A stretch of DNA of 64,000 bases from Hyphomicrobium album (GCF_009708035.1 NZ_WMBQ01000001.1:930001-994000), one strand, 5' to 3'; positions 35,901 to 45,310 are shown, counted from the first letter of the stretch. Made by a program: numbers and translations. Notes: generated by a model from the sequence alone, not told the origin.

Positions 35901-36707
35901 TCAGGCGGCCGAGCGCTGTTTGTAGCGCGCCGCCGCGTTCTGTAGCGACAGGTTCGGCCGCAGCGCGGCACGCGCGTCCTCGAACCGCTTCCAGTCGGCG
36001 GCGTCCGGCAGCGACGGAATGGTCACCAACTCGCCTTGGTCAAGGCCGGCCAGCGCCGCATCGACCATCTCGCCAGCGTCCATGACAATCTCGGCAGGCA
36101 ATGCATCAATGTCACCGCCCGAGCGCTCCCATATCTCCGTGCGCGTTGCTCCCGGCAGCACGGCCTGCACCGTCACACCGGCACCGGCAAGCTCCACGTT
36201 CATCGTCTGCGTCAGCGCCAGGACGTAAGCTTTCGTCCCCGCGTAGGTGGCGTTGGAGATTTCCGGCGCTACGGCCAACACGGACGCGATGTTGACGATC
36301 GTGCCGCGTCGGCGGTCCGAGAACGCCTTGGCGGCGACAGACGCCAGGTGCGTGACGGCGAGGATGTTCAGCCTGATCATGCCGTCGATGGCCTGCAAGT
36401 CGTGCTCGGCAAGTTTGGCATTCGCGTAAATGCCGGCATTGTTAACGAGCAGCGCGATCTCCGGATCGGTGGCCAGCTTGGTCTCGACCCGCTTCAAGTC
36501 GGCTTCTCTGCTGAGGTCGGCCGTGAGCACCTCGACATTGCGTCCCGTGTCGCTCTTGAGCCGCGCGGCGAGATCATTGAGCTGCTTTTCGTTGCGAGCG
36601 ACGATGACGAGGTCATAGCCGCGCTTCGCCAGTCTGTCGGCATAGACGGCGCCGATGCCGGTAGATGCGCCGGTCACCAGTGCCTTACCTTTGCTTTTGC
36701 TTGCCAT
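35901..36707 (-). CDS. Short-chain dehydrogenase/reductase
   Basis: The 268-residue protein carries the classical SDR motifs TGASTGIG near the N-terminus, VARNE after the second strand, NNAG, ASVL and the catalytic YAGTK. The C-terminal 60 residues (AEIVMDAGEMVDAALAGLDQGELVTIPSLPD) match the subgroup related to YqjQ/DltE-like oxidoreductases. GGAGACCCCC precedes the ATG. It may form a transcript with the neighbouring SDR, which lies 75 bases upstream on the same strand. Substrate unknown. Confidence 0.93.
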   Translation of the reverse strand: MASKSKGKALVTGASTGIGAVYADRLAKRGYDLVIVARNEKQLNDLAARLKSDTGRNVEVLTADLSREADLKRVETKLATDPEIALLVNNAGIYANAKLAEHDLQAIDGMIRLNILAVTHLASVAAKAFSDRRRGTIVNIASVLAVAPEISNATYAGTKAYVLALTQTMNVELAGAGVTVQAVLPGATRTEIWERSGGDIDALPAEIVMDAGEMVDAALAGLDQGELVTIPSLPDAADWKRFEDARAALRPNLSLQNAAARYKQRSAA

Positions 36708-36782
36708 GGGGGTCTCCGTGGTTGGCTCGGGGAATTTAATCCGTGCGGTGGATGGGCGAGGCGACAGTCGCGATTGTGCTCT

Positions 36783-37598
36783 TCAGACCGGCAGTTCGTT
36801 GAACTTCCGGAGGCCCTTGTCGACCATGGATTCGGGAAGGAACCGGCGCAGGAATCGGACTTGGCCCGCCTGTTTTCCAGCCGTATAGCGCCTTCTCGGC
36901 ACCGCCACAGAGGCAGCTTTCACAACCGCCTCGGCGACAATGTCAGGGGCATCGCCGCCTTCTATCAATCTGCGCATCAACGCCTCCATCCGAGGGCGTT
37001 CGGAATCGTAGATGGGAAGCAGCCGATCAGGCCTCGTGATATTTTCTTCGAACGACGTGCGGGTAACACCGGGCTCGACCAGCACAACCCGAATTCCGAA
37101 TGCGCGCAATTCGTGGTCGAGCGATTCGGAATAGCCTTCGATAGCGTGCTTTGTGGATGCATACAGAGCATTGTAGGGGGCCGGGATCAGACCCAGGATG
37201 GAACTCATATTGATGATCCGACCCTTCCCTTGACGACGCATTGCCGGCAACACGGCATTCGTCACGCGGATGACACCGAAGACGTTCACGTCGAACAGTG
37301 AATGGGCTTGGGCGATCGAGGATTCTTCTGCGCCGCCGAGCAAACCAATGCCGGCGTTGTTGACAAGCAGGTCGATACGCCCGGCCTTGGTGAGCACCCC
37401 ATCGACCATTTTCGCCACCGACGCGTCATCGGTCACGTCGCAGGTCATCATGGTAACGCCGTCGGGGCTTGCGGCGAGGGCGCGACGGCTTGTTCCGAAC
37501 ACCCGAAATCCCGCGTCCTTGAGCGCCTTGGCCGTTGCCCGTCCAATTCCCGTGGATGCCCCCGTGACGAGGGCAGTAGCTTCGGTGTTGGTAGTCAT
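36783..37598 (-). CDS. Short-chain dehydrogenase/reductase (retinol-dehydrogenase-like)
   Basis: The 271-residue protein has TGASTGIG, TSRR, a DVTD motif, NNAG, MSSILG and the catalytic YASTK, with PGVTRTSFEENI after it. This is the oxidoreductase subgroup widely annotated as short-chain oxidoreductase with a 17beta-hydroxysteroid/retinol dehydrogenase-like end. ATG at 37598 is decided by AGGAG seven bases before. Its promoter lies in an AT-richer 90-bp spacer behind the tetR gene. Substrate unknown. Confidence 0.93.
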   Translation of the reverse strand: MTTNTEATALVTGASTGIGRATAKALKDAGFRVFGTSRRALAASPDGVTMMTCDVTDDASVAKMVDGVLTKAGRIDLLVNNAGIGLLGGAEESSIAQAHSLFDVNVFGVIRVTNAVLPAMRRQGKGRIINMSSILGLIPAPYNALYASTKHAIEGYSESLDHELRAFGIRVVLVEPGVTRTSFEENITRPDRLLPIYDSERPRMEALMRRLIEGGDAPDIVAEAVVKAASVAVPRRRYTAGKQAGQVRFLRRFLPESMVDKGLRKFNELPV

Positions 37599-37688
37599 GG
37601 GAGAACTCCTTCGCATCTACAATAGCTTATGTTCGTCATATATCGCTGCGCTCTTCGGAACTCAGCTGACGCGTTGCGTCGCCAGACT

Positions 37689-38276
37689 TTAGGTGGACAA
37701 CATCGAATTTCGTGCGGCTAGCAGGACCTCATCGGAGACAGCATGACCCTTGGTCGCGCGTGCCAACACCAAGGCGCCCACCAGCATCGCGACGTCGGCG
37801 AGCGCTTGTTCGCGCGGCGCCGTCTTGCCGCGGCGGCCGAGCAAAGGCCGCAGGCGGTCGATCATGCGTTCGAGCCCCGCGGCAAAGGCCTTGCGTACCG
37901 GCCCTTTGAACTCTTCGCGCGAAGCGTCGTCCGCGAGGGCGGCGATCGGGCAACCAAGGCCCGGCTGGTCGCGATGCAGCCTCGAAGCATAGCGCTTGAC
38001 GAACTCGGTCAGGGCGGCGTTCTGGTCGCCGCCATGCCGCTCGAGAAGCCCGTCGTAGATCGCCCCTGACTGCTCGATAGCGTGCGCGCACGCGGCGGCG
38101 GCGAGCTCCTCCTTCGAATTGAAGTGCCCGTAGAAGGCGCCGTGCGTCAGCCCCGCCTCGGCCATCAGCGCCGGCACGCTCACGCCGTTGATGCCCTTGG
38201 CGCGGAACAGCTTCGCGGCGGCGTCGAGCACCGCGGCGTGGTTCTCCTCGGCCTGCTTCCTGGAAACTCGCGGCAT
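37689..38276 (-). CDS. TetR/AcrR family transcriptional repressor
   Basis: The 195-residue protein has an N-terminal helix-turn-helix (LDAAAKLFRAKGINGVSVPALMAEAGLTHGAFYGHFNSKEELAAAAC) and a C-terminal ligand domain with a conserved Cys in GLGCPIAALADD, typical of the YxaF/LmrA or TetR_C_16-like groups. ATG at 38276 is decided by AAGGAG upstream, which overlaps the stop of the thioesterase gene. The two genes are therefore one operon behind the 27-bp palindrome at 38825-38851, its likely operator (autoregulation is inference). Confidence 0.93.
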   Translation of the reverse strand: MPRVSRKQAEENHAAVLDAAAKLFRAKGINGVSVPALMAEAGLTHGAFYGHFNSKEELAAAACAHAIEQSGAIYDGLLERHGGDQNAALTEFVKRYASRLHRDQPGLGCPIAALADDASREEFKGPVRKAFAAGLERMIDRLRPLLGRRGKTAPREQALADVAMLVGALVLARATKGHAVSDEVLLAARNSMLST

Positions 38277-38287
38277 TGTTATTCTCC

Positions 38288-38791
38288 TTATCCCGCGCGG
38301 TTTGCCCGCGTGACGAGGCACGTCTCGCTGCCGTGCGCGATCAGCCGTCCGCTCGTGTCGTAGACCTTGCCTTCGGCGCTCGCCACGCGACCGCCCGAGT
38401 GTAACAGCACGCCCTCGCAGCGCAGCGTGCCGGTCGCCTCGGTCACGGGGCGCACGAAGGTGACGCTCATGTCCAGCGTGGTGAAGATCTCGCCGGGCTT
38501 CAGCGACGAATGCACGGCGCACGCCATGGCGGTATCGATCAGCGTCGCGATCCAGCCGCCGTGCACCGTGCCCATCGGGTTGTAGAAGTCGCCCTTCGGC
38601 TCGCCCTCGAACACGACGCGCCCTTCTTCCGCTTCGACCGGGCGAATGCGGTTCGTCGGCGAGAACGCCGGGGTCGGAAGGCTGCCGTCCATCAGGGCGC
38701 GCAGGAATTCAATGCCCGACATTGCACGCATCGAGCCGCGCGCCGCGCCGCCGGCAATGAGCTGCGAAGTCTCGGGAGCTTGCGTATCCAC
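38288..38791 (-). CDS. PaaI family acyl-CoA thioesterase (hotdog fold)
   Basis: The 167-residue protein is a single hotdog domain with the PaaI signature DFYNPMGTVHGGWIATLIDTAMACAV and the later strand pattern LDMSVTFVRPVTEATGTLRCEGVLLHSGGRVASAEGKV. It hydrolyses an unknown acyl-CoA in the cytoplasm. The likely start is GTG at 38791 with AGGTGA upstream; ATG codons at 38731 and 38722 are alternatives nearer to the conserved domain. It is the first gene of an operon with the TetR regulator, 11 bases apart. Confidence 0.9.
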   Translation of the reverse strand: MDTQAPETSQLIAGGAARGSMRAMSGIEFLRALMDGSLPTPAFSPTNRIRPVEAEEGRVVFEGEPKGDFYNPMGTVHGGWIATLIDTAMACAVHSSLKPGEIFTTLDMSVTFVRPVTEATGTLRCEGVLLHSGGRVASAEGKVYDTSGRLIAHGSETCLVTRANRAG

Positions 38792-38824
38792 GGCAGATCA
38801 CCTGTCTCGCCAAAAAAATGCATT

Positions 38825-38851
38825 ATGACCATCATATAATATGACGGCCAT
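38825..38851. promoter_or_regulatory. 27-bp imperfect palindrome, likely TetR operator overlapping the promoter
   Basis: The two 13-base arms around the central A at 38838 match at 11 of 13 positions; the inner core CATATAATATG is a perfect palindrome. It contains TATAAT (38835-38840) and, on the other strand, TATTAT, so it overlaps a probable -10 box of the thioesterase-tetR operon, whose start codon is 34 bases away. Size and symmetry fit a TetR-type operator. Confidence 0.7.
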
Positions 38852-38908
38852 CATGAATAAAGGGCGATGTTGCCGCACTCAGGTGTGAGGGCCGCCAGAC
38901 ACAAAATA

Positions 38909-38931
38909 GCAGCCGCCTTTGGGGCGGCTGC
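38909..38931 (-). terminator. Intrinsic terminator of the secreted low-complexity gene
   Basis: A perfect 9-bp stem (38909-38917 with 38923-38931) is followed on the minus strand by TATTTTGTG. It starts 18 bases after the stop codon of the gene at 38949. Confidence 0.8.
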
Positions 38932-38948
38932 CGATTTAGGGGCTGATA

Positions 38949-39266
38949 CTAGTACTTGGTGCCCGACTCGGCCGGCATGTTCGACCCGGAAGCTCCCGAC
39001 GAGGAGCCTTCCGAGCTCGAGCCGGCGCTGCCAGCCGCACCCGGCTGATGCTGAACCTTAGCGTCCTTGTCCGGGCTGCGATCGGAGGTCTTGTCGCCCG
39101 CGGTGTCCTGCTGGCTCTGCGGGGTCTGGGTGGACTTGTCCGGCGTGCGGTCAGAGGTCTCTCCGGCCGCCGGCGCGCCCTGGGCCGGAGGGGCGGGCGT
39201 CTCCTGCGCGAAGGCGGAGGTCGAGAGCGCAAGAGCGCTGGCAACGATCAATGCGGAAACTTTCAT
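38949..39266 (-). CDS. Small secreted low-complexity protein
   Basis: The 105-residue product has a clear signal peptide (MKVSALIVASALALSTSAFA, cleavage before QE). The mature protein is disordered: Pro/Ala-rich start, two similar acidic-basic units (SDRTPDKS and SDRSPDKD) and a Ser/Gly tail SAGSSSEGSSSGASGSN. No cysteine. Similar tiny periplasmic proteins with unknown role are common in Hyphomicrobiales. GGAGATGCCCC precedes the ATG, and a terminator follows, supporting a true gene. Confidence 0.78.
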   Translation of the reverse strand: MKVSALIVASALALSTSAFAQETPAPPAQGAPAAGETSDRTPDKSTQTPQSQQDTAGDKTSDRSPDKDAKVQHQPGAAGSAGSSSEGSSSGASGSNMPAESGTKY

Positions 39267-39467
39267 TGGGGCATCTCCTGACTGAAGTTTTTTCTCGTTT
39301 CCCCCATCGGCAAGATAAGTCGCAGAGCGGCCGGGGGGTTCCCGCAGAAAGTGTTGTCGAGGCTGTCAGATGGCCAGGAAGCGCGGGCGCGCCTGCAAAT
39401 TTTCGCGAGGCGCGCGTGAACGCCTCGCGTCGTGCGAGCGGCGTCGCCGCGGGCGATGAATGAAGAT

Positions 39468-39545
39468 TGGTCGGAGCGAGAGGATTTGAACCTCCGACCC
39501 CCTGCCCCCCAGGCAGGTGCGCTAACCAGGCTGCGCTACGCTCCG
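39468..39545 (-). tRNA. tRNA-Pro (anticodon GGG)
   Basis: On the minus strand a complete cloverleaf can be drawn: acceptor stem CGGAGCG/CGCTCCG, D arm with GCGC/GCGC around AGCCTGGTTA, anticodon stem CCTGC/GCAGG with loop CTGGGGG (anticodon GGG), T loop TTCAAAT and discriminator A. The CCA end is encoded (39468-39470). It decodes CCC proline codons. No integrated element is seen at its 3' end. Confidence 0.96.
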
Positions 39546-39600
39546 AAGCGCCCTTTTGCCAAGCGCCGCCATGCGGGTCAACGGCAAAGCCCATCCGACA

Positions 39601-40338
39601 TCAATTGATTAGCTTTTCGAGGCTTTCCGCGTCGGTCGGCAGCCACGCGACGTCGGCCACCGGCTCGACACTGATAAAGGCGGCTGCGGCATAGAGGCCG
39701 TCGCCGAGTTGCAGGTCGCGGACCCCTTCGGCGGCTCCCTTAGCTACCTCGTCCACGCGGGCAGGCATGCCGGTTGCGTCGGCGCGGTCGGCAGCCGCCA
39801 CGCCGAGAATACCGAGCCGCGTCAGCAAGCGGCCGATGCCGCAGCCGTCCGCCTTGGCATACGCCTCGAGCCGCACCCACGCGTGGAGGAAGCGCGTGTT
39901 GCCGTCGCCGGCAAGCGAAGCGCCCAGCGCCCCACCCGCCGCCTCGATCGCGGCGCGCCGCTCGGCCGCAATGCGCACCTCGCGTGTGCGCTCGACGTCG
40001 ACCCCGATACTGCCTTTAGGCGTCAGACCGATGAGCGCCACGCCGCGCGCGTGCGACAGGCTGAAGCCCAACGGCGCGCCGACGAGTTGCGGCTTGCCGC
40101 GCGCCGCACGTGTGAGCGCTGCCTCGCGCCACACCGGCCCCACGGCACGCTCGATGAGGAGACGCAGTGCGATATGCGTCGCCAGCCAGTCGTCGCGCAC
40201 CCGCGCGTCGGAAAACTGCGCGGCACGCGCGCGATCTTCGGCGCTCAAGCGGGAAATGCGTCGCTCGATCGCGTTGAGCGCCGGAGCTGCGGCGGAAACG
40301 TCGACGCACCAGAGCTCGGGCGCCTGCAAGCCGTTCAC
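39601..40338 (-). CDS. 4'-phosphopantetheinyl transferase (Sfp type)
   Basis: The 245-residue protein belongs to the Sfp superfamily, which transfers phosphopantetheine from CoA to a serine of carrier proteins. The Mg2+-binding motif [11 protein letters not shown] and the second motif [16 protein letters not shown] are present (the first Lys of the usual W-x2-KEA is Leu). [14 protein letters not shown] is the conserved His/Ser region. Its GTG start overlaps the merR stop in GTGA, so it is the last gene of the fatty-acid/ihfA operon. Likely partner is a carrier protein outside this window. Confidence 0.9.
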   Translation of the reverse strand: MNGLQAPELWCVDVSAAAPALNAIERRISRLSAEDRARAAQFSDARVRDDWLATHIALRLLIERAVGPVWREAALTRAARGKPQLVGAPLGFSLSHARGVALIGLTPKGSIGVDVERTREVRIAAERRAAIEAAGGALGASLAGDGNTRFLHAWVRLEAYAKADGCGIGRLLTRLGILGVAAADRADATGMPARVDEVAKGAAEGVRDLQLGDGLYAAAAFISVEPVADVAWLPTDAESLEKLIN

Positions 40339-40841
40339 GCGCGGGCGGAGCGTCGCGCCTTGACGGGCGCACGGCGCGCGGCAGTCTCCGTGGGTTTGCC
40401 CAGGAGGATACCGCGACAGGCCTCGAGCTCGGCGATGGCGGCAAGCAGCCGCTCGCGGATCTCAGCCTTGGTCGGCGCACCGCGCGGCGCAGCGCCCTTC
40501 TTTCCGGCGCGCTGCTTGGCGGGGGGTGGCGGCAGCTCAGCGACGGCCGTCGGAGCCGGCACAGCCTGCGGATCGGCGCCGAAGCGCTTCACCGTATCGA
40601 CGCCCTGCTCGCGCAGAATCTTCTGCACGCCCTTGATGGTGTAGCCTTCGGCGTGCAGCAGGTGGCAGATGCCGCGCAGCAGCGACATGTCCTCCGGCCG
40701 ATAGTAGCGGCGTCCGCCGCCGCGTTTCATCGGCCGGATCTGCGGGAAGCGACCTTCCCAGAAGCGCAGGACGTGCTTGGGGACCTCGAGCTCGTCAGCG
40801 ACTTCGCTAATGGTGCGGAACGCCTCTGCAGTCTTGGTCAA
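40335..40841 (-). CDS. MerR family regulator
   Basis: The 168-residue protein has an N-terminal winged helix of MerR type ([49 protein letters not shown]) without the metal-binding C-terminal motifs. The C-terminal half is Ala/Pro/Lys-rich. This gene regularly follows ihfA in alphaproteobacteria. The target and ligand are unknown. It is separated from ihfA by 46 bases and overlaps the phosphopantetheinyl transferase by four. Confidence 0.93.
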   Translation of the reverse strand: MTKTAEAFRTISEVADELEVPKHVLRFWEGRFPQIRPMKRGGGRRYYRPEDMSLLRGICHLLHAEGYTIKGVQKILREQGVDTVKRFGADPQAVPAPTAVAELPPPPAKQRAGKKGAAPRGAPTKAEIRERLLAAIAELEACRGILLGKPTETAARRAPVKARRSARA

Positions 40842-40887
40842 CTACGCCTCCACCGGCTGCGCCTCCGCGCCGCCGAGGAGGCGCCGT

Positions 40888-41205
40888 TCACTCGGCTGCC
40901 TTGCGGCGGATGAGGCCCTGGTTAATGCGCTCTTTCATAATGTTGCTCGGGCGGAAGACCAAGACCCGCCGCGGCGTAATCGGCACTTCATCCCCGGTTT
41001 TGGGATTGCGCCCCATGCGTTCGCCCTTCTGGCGGATGCCGAAGGAACCGAACGAGGAAAGTTTCACTGAATCCCCTCGTGCCAGGCTCGCTGATATCTC
41101 GGCGAGCACAAGCTCGACGAGTTCTTGGCTCTCGTTGCGCGGCAATCCAACTTTCCGGACCACCGCCTCGGCGAGGTCCGCCCGCGTTAACGTCTTGCCT
41201 CCCAT
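40888..41205 (-). CDS. ihfA: Integration host factor alpha subunit
   Basis: The 105-residue protein is a HU/IHF-type DNA-bending subunit. [30 protein letters not shown] forms the helical dimer part and [41 protein letters not shown] the beta arm with the intercalating proline. It pairs with IhfB to bend DNA at specific sites in transcription, replication and recombination. Position after fabH and before merR is the standard alphaproteobacterial order. Confidence 0.97.
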   Translation of the reverse strand: MGGKTLTRADLAEAVVRKVGLPRNESQELVELVLAEISASLARGDSVKLSSFGSFGIRQKGERMGRNPKTGDEVPITPRRVLVFRPSNIMKERINQGLIRRKAAE

Positions 41206-41342
41206 GGCATTTTGCCTCCCGCTCCTCGTAACTTTTTTTGGATGCTACCGGGACGCGAGCCGATCGTCAATCGAATGAACGTTTCAACTGCCTGAAATCA
41301 AAGAAAGAAACATGATGCGGTGCAAGGAAGACAACTCCGCGT

Positions 41343-42320
41343 TTACCAACGCACGAGCGCCGCCCCCCACGTGAACCCGCCGCCCATCGCCTCCATCAGC
41401 ACCAGCGAGCCTTCCTTAATGCGATGCTGCTCGACCGCGAGGTTGAGCGCGAGCGGGATGGAAGCGGCCGACGTGTTGCCGTGCTTATCGAGCGTGACCA
41501 TGATTTTGTCGGGCGACACGCCGAGCTTTTTCAAGACGCCATCGAGAATGCGCTGGTTCGCTTGATGCGGCACGTAGAGATCGATTTCGTCGGGCGCGTA
41601 TCCGGTCATCACGAGCGTCTCCTCGATCACGCCGGAAATCTTCTGCACCGCGTGCCGGAAGACCTCGCGCCCGTTCATGCGCAAGTGTCCAACCGTCTTT
41701 GTCGAGCCGGGGCCGCCGTCGACGTAGAGCAGATCCTCGAAGCGCCCGTCGGAGCGAATGCGCGTGGCGAGAATTCCGCGGTCATCGCGCGTGCCGTGCT
41801 GCGGCTGCGCCTCGAGAACGACGGCACCGGCTCCGTCGCCGAACAGCACGCACGTCGTGCGATCTTCCCAGTCGAGGATACGCGAGAACGTCTCGGCGCC
41901 GACCACGACGGCGCGCTTGAACTGCCCAGCCTTGATGAAGTTGTCGGCGATGGTGAGCGCATAGACGAAGCCCGAGCAGACGGCCTGCACGTCGAACGCT
42001 GCACCCTTCGTCACGCCCAGCCCCTGCTGGATGCGCACTGCAGTTGCGGGAAACGTGCGGTCAGGCGTCGCCGTGGCGCAGATCACGAGGTCGATGTCGA
42101 CGGGATCGATACCGGCGCGGACGATCGCCTGCTTGGCGGCAGCGATGCCGAGGTCGGACGTCAGCTCGTCGTCGCCGGCGATATGGCGCGCGCGAATACC
42201 CGTGCGCTCGACGATCCATTCATCGCTGGTGTCAACGATCTTGGCGAGATCGGCATTGGTCATGACGCGCTTGGGAAGATGGGCGCCGACGCCGCGGATC
42301 ACTGAACGGATGACTGCCAC
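41343..42320 (-). CDS. fabH: 3-oxoacyl-ACP synthase III
   Basis: The 325-residue enzyme condenses acetyl-CoA with malonyl-ACP to initiate fatty acid synthesis. The catalytic triad is present: Cys in [13 protein letters not shown], His in [12 protein letters not shown] and Asn in [14 protein letters not shown]. The N-terminus [32 protein letters not shown] is classical FabH. It lies 88 bases downstream of plsX in the same direction. Confidence 0.98.
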   Translation of the reverse strand: MAVIRSVIRGVGAHLPKRVMTNADLAKIVDTSDEWIVERTGIRARHIAGDDELTSDLGIAAAKQAIVRAGIDPVDIDLVICATATPDRTFPATAVRIQQGLGVTKGAAFDVQAVCSGFVYALTIADNFIKAGQFKRAVVVGAETFSRILDWEDRTTCVLFGDGAGAVVLEAQPQHGTRDDRGILATRIRSDGRFEDLLYVDGGPGSTKTVGHLRMNGREVFRHAVQKISGVIEETLVMTGYAPDEIDLYVPHQANQRILDGVLKKLGVSPDKIMVTLDKHGNTSAASIPLALNLAVEQHRIKEGSLVLMEAMGGGFTWGAALVRW

Positions 42321-42408
42321 TGAGCTGCCTTACTTCTTCTCGTTTGTACAGCCTTACGGGCCGCTGAACGTGGCGGCAACCCTGGCGCGCCATGCCGAGC
42401 CCTTAGCG

Positions 42409-43449
42409 TCAGCTCGCGGCAGCGGCCTCGAGCTTGTGGTGGAAGGTCGTCAGATCGGCGGCGAGCCGTGGAATGAGCCGGCTCTGGGCCATCTCGTACG
42501 CGAGATCGACGGCGGAGGCAAAGCCCAGGGCATCCGTTCCCCCGTGACTCTTGACCGCGATACCGTTCAGCCCCAGGAACGTTCCTCCGTTGGCACGCCG
42601 GGGGTCCATTTTTTCCTTGAGAACACGGAAGCCGCCCGACGCCAACACCGCGCCGATCTTCGACAGCAGGCTGCGCCGCATCGCGGCTCGCAGATATTCG
42701 CCGATCTGCCTGGCGGTGCCCTCGGCGGTCTTCAAGGCGATATTGCCGGCGAAGCCCTCGACGACCACAACGTCCACGACGCCCTGGCCGATCTGGTCGC
42801 CCTCGATGAAGCCGCGATACTCGAGCGGCAGCTCGGTGCCCTTTAGCCAAGCGTGCGCCTGGCGGACTTCCTCGACGCCTTTAATCTCCTCGACGCCGAC
42901 GTTCAGTAGCCCCACCGTCGGCCGCTCGATGTGGAACAGCGCGCGCGCCATGCCGGCCCCCATCAGCGCGAATTCGCAAAGCTCGCGGGCGGTGGCGCCG
43001 ATGTTGGCGCCGACGTCGAGCACGATGCATTCGGCTTGGACGGTCGGCCAGATGGCGGCGATTGCGGGGCGCTCGATGCCCGACATCGGCCGCAGGATCA
43101 GCTTCGACATGGCCATGAACGCGCCGGTATTGCCGGCCGATACGGCGACGTCGGCCTCGCCGGCACGCACCGCATCGATGGCCAGCCACAAGCTCGTGCC
43201 CTTACCGCGGCGCAGCGCCTGGCTGGGTTTGTCGGTCATCGCGACAACCATGTCGGTGTGCACGACGCGGGCCTTGGCGGCGAGCGCAGGCACCTTATCG
43301 AGCTCGGCGCGGATGGCCGGCTCGTTGCCGAACAGGATGAATTTGAGTGCTGGATAGCGTTCCAGCGAAAGTGCAGCGCCGGGCACCACGACAGCGGGAC
43401 CGTGGTCGCCGCCCATGGCATCGAGCGCTATCGTCCGCGCCTGAGACAT
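42409..43449 (-). CDS. plsX: Phosphate acyltransferase
   Basis: The 346-residue protein makes acyl-phosphate from acyl-ACP for phospholipid synthesis. Motifs are [19 protein letters not shown] at the N-terminus, [23 protein letters not shown] and [21 protein letters not shown]. It is a soluble, membrane-associated protein working with PlsY. ATG at 43449 fits the family N-terminus; the frame is open further upstream but overlaps DUF177, which is the true gene there. There is no clear ribosome-binding site. Order DUF177-plsX-fabH is conserved. Confidence 0.97.
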   Translation of the reverse strand: MSQARTIALDAMGGDHGPAVVVPGAALSLERYPALKFILFGNEPAIRAELDKVPALAAKARVVHTDMVVAMTDKPSQALRRGKGTSLWLAIDAVRAGEADVAVSAGNTGAFMAMSKLILRPMSGIERPAIAAIWPTVQAECIVLDVGANIGATARELCEFALMGAGMARALFHIERPTVGLLNVGVEEIKGVEEVRQAHAWLKGTELPLEYRGFIEGDQIGQGVVDVVVVEGFAGNIALKTAEGTARQIGEYLRAAMRRSLLSKIGAVLASGGFRVLKEKMDPRRANGGTFLGLNGIAVKSHGGTDALGFASAVDLAYEMAQSRLIPRLAADLTTFHHKLEAAAAS

Positions 43450-43603
43450 GCTGCGGGTTGCCTCGTAGTTATCCCCAGAACGCAGCCGCAAAGTTGCGTC
43501 TGCCCACCCGTAAACCAGCGGACCATACTCTTTTGCAACTGCGAAACAACCGGATTCTAGACACCGATACCCGCGGCGTTGTGTGTCAGGTGGAATGCTC
43601 GTC

Positions 43604-44125
43604 TCAGCCTCGATCCTTGAGCTTTTGGAGAGCGGCAAAGGGTCCGCCCGCTGACGCTTCGGGATCGTCGATCGCTTCGGCTTGAAATTCAGCGCCGGCT
43701 TTGCGCGGGTAAGGATCGACGTTTGCAGACAGGGTTTCGAAGACGATCCGCCCCGCATCGATCAGGCCGTGCTCGATCGGCTCGATCTCGGCGGCGCTCA
43801 GGGCCTCGACCTCATCCTCGCCCTGCTCCGGAACGCTGCCTGCCGGCCAGAATTCGACGTCGAAGGTACCTTCTGCGGTCTGCGGAATTGGCTCGAGCGT
43901 GACGACGCAGGTCTGCGTGAGTTTGGCCGCGACCTTACCCGCGAGGCGGTAATGCCCCTTCCCCGTGGCGCGAATATCGAACCTCGCTGTCAACTCCTCG
44001 CAGGAGACGGCCTCGAGCGCTGCGGCGACGCTCGCCCGCTCGGCGGCGGTGGCACTACGCGTTTCCGGCAAGCCTGCCTCGGGGATTTCCCGCACACGAT
44101 ACGACCATTCCAGCGGCGCGTTCAT
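43604..44125 (-). CDS. DUF177 (YceD) family protein
   Basis: The 173-residue protein matches the DUF177 family, represented by YceD of E. coli, with the conserved core [50 protein letters not shown] and the acidic block [34 protein letters not shown]. YceD homologues are implicated in 23S rRNA metabolism. In most bacteria it precedes rpmF-plsX; here plsX follows directly without rpmF, as is common in alphaproteobacteria. Its ATG overlaps the stop of the preceding chaperone gene by one base (TAATG). Confidence 0.92.
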   Translation of the reverse strand: MNAPLEWSYRVREIPEAGLPETRSATAAERASVAAALEAVSCEELTARFDIRATGKGHYRLAGKVAAKLTQTCVVTLEPIPQTAEGTFDVEFWPAGSVPEQGEDEVEALSAAEIEPIEHGLIDAGRIVFETLSANVDPYPRKAGAEFQAEAIDDPEASAGGPFAALQKLKDRG

Positions 44126-44682
44126 TAAGCCTCCGTCGTCGAAGCGGGGTCGATGAATGCGGGTCGGCCAGCGGCTACCTGTTTGCCGTCGGCGGCGGAC
44201 ATCGCGCGCGACGACGCCGCGATGTAGCGGGCGAGCGTGCCCACCTGGGCTGCATCGGGGCGGCCGTAGACGTGCTCAGCCAGCACCTCGCGCAGTCCTG
44301 CCTCGTCAGGCTCGGCCAGCGACAGCCGATAGGCCAAGCTGCGCTCGTAAAGTCCGGTTGCAGCGCGGCGCACCTTCTTGGGCACGGTGAGGTCGCCGGT
44401 CGCCATTTCTCGCAAGGAGTCGTCCATGTCGGCGATGAAAGCCTCGACCAGCAGGCGCGGCAAGTCCCCAGCGGCCTCGGGGGTGGCACCGAGCCGCTCC
44501 ATGACCAGGAACAGGTGCAGGACGACCATCTCGTAGCGCCCGGAGGGTGTGTCCGGAACGCCGAGCCCCGCATAAAGCGCCGGCTGGCGCGCTTGCGTCA
44601 CGATCGCGCCATAAATCTCGCCAGCTTTGCGGCGTATGTCTGTGCGGGCGTTGAGGAATTCCAGCATCAGTGCCGGGCTCAC
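44125..44682 (-). CDS. Ubiquinol-cytochrome c chaperone family protein (CBP3-like)
   Basis: The 185-residue protein resembles the CBP3/UQCC1 family, with IYGAIVTQARQPALYAGLGVPDTPSGRYEMVVLHLFLVMERL and FIADMDDSLREMATGDLTVPKKVRRAATGLYERSLAY as typical blocks. CBP3 helps assembly of cytochrome b in the bc1 complex in mitochondria; the bacterial role is inferred by homology. It starts with GTG and is the first gene of the operon that continues to plsX, fabH and ihfA. It is divergent from bamE. Confidence 0.92.
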   Translation of the reverse strand: MSPALMLEFLNARTDIRRKAGEIYGAIVTQARQPALYAGLGVPDTPSGRYEMVVLHLFLVMERLGATPEAAGDLPRLLVEAFIADMDDSLREMATGDLTVPKKVRRAATGLYERSLAYRLSLAEPDEAGLREVLAEHVYGRPDAAQVGTLARYIAASSRAMSAADGKQVAAGRPAFIDPASTTEA

Positions 44683-44812
44683 CGTTCAGGTCGCAAGGAT
44701 TACCGGGGGAGATGTTGACCGCGTTGCAAATACGCCCGTTGCAATGTTTGCAACCTCAGGCTAAGCGCGACTTCGGTCATCCATCGATCAGTCTCGAGAA
44801 ACTCATAACATA

Positions 44813-45304
44813 ATGCGCCGAGAGACGAACGACCGCCAGCGCCGCAGGCGCGGCACCGCGCCTGCCCAGCGCCTATGGACGATCGGCGTTCTCGCTGCGG
44901 CACTTCTCGCCGGGGCCTGCGACTCCAACGTGATTAAGCACGGCGTGCAGTTCCATGAGGGCGACGTCCAGCAGATCCAGCCGGGGATGACGCAAGAGCA
45001 AGTGCGCTTGAACCTCGGCACGCCCTCGACCACCGCGGTCATCGGCAACAACCAGGCCTTCTACTACATCTCGAGCACCGCCACGCAGACCTCCTTCATG
45101 CTGCCGACCGAGCAGGACCGGCAGGTCGTCGCCGTCTACTTCACGCAAGCCGGGACGGTCGAGCGCGTCGCCAACTACGGCCTCAAAGACGGTCGCGTGT
45201 TCGACTACGTGTCGCGCACCACGCCGGCACCGGGAGGCAAGGACGTCGGCATCGTGCAGCAGCTCTTCCGCAACCTCGGCCAGAAGCAGATCTTCGGTAA
45301 CTGA
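44813..45304 (+). CDS. bamE: Outer membrane assembly factor BamE (SmpA/OmlA family)
   Basis: The 163-residue lipoprotein has a basic N-terminus, hydrophobic stretch and lipobox LLAGAC; the mature part contains the SmpA/OmlA fold with VQQIQPGMTQEQVRLNLGTPS and QAFYYISST. It belongs to the Bam complex that inserts beta-barrel proteins into the outer membrane. It stands at the conserved position upstream of the CBP3 chaperone in divergent orientation. The C-terminal extension after YVSRTTPAPGGKDV, with LFRNLGQKQIFGN, is typical for alphaproteobacterial BamE. Confidence 0.94.
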   Translation: MRRETNDRQRRRRGTAPAQRLWTIGVLAAALLAGACDSNVIKHGVQFHEGDVQQIQPGMTQEQVRLNLGTPSTTAVIGNNQAFYYISSTATQTSFMLPTEQDRQVVAVYFTQAGTVERVANYGLKDGRVFDYVSRTTPAPGGKDVGIVQQLFRNLGQKQIFGN

Positions 45305-45310
45305 CGCGGC

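Noticed and set aside
39468-39545. tRNA-Pro gene as integration site of a mobile element
   Set aside because: No integrase gene and no direct repeat of the tRNA 3' end were found in the neighbourhood.
43450-43758. N-terminal extension of plsX over the DUF177 gene
   Set aside because: The PlsX family N-terminus starts at 43449, and the extension overlaps the real DUF177 end in another frame.
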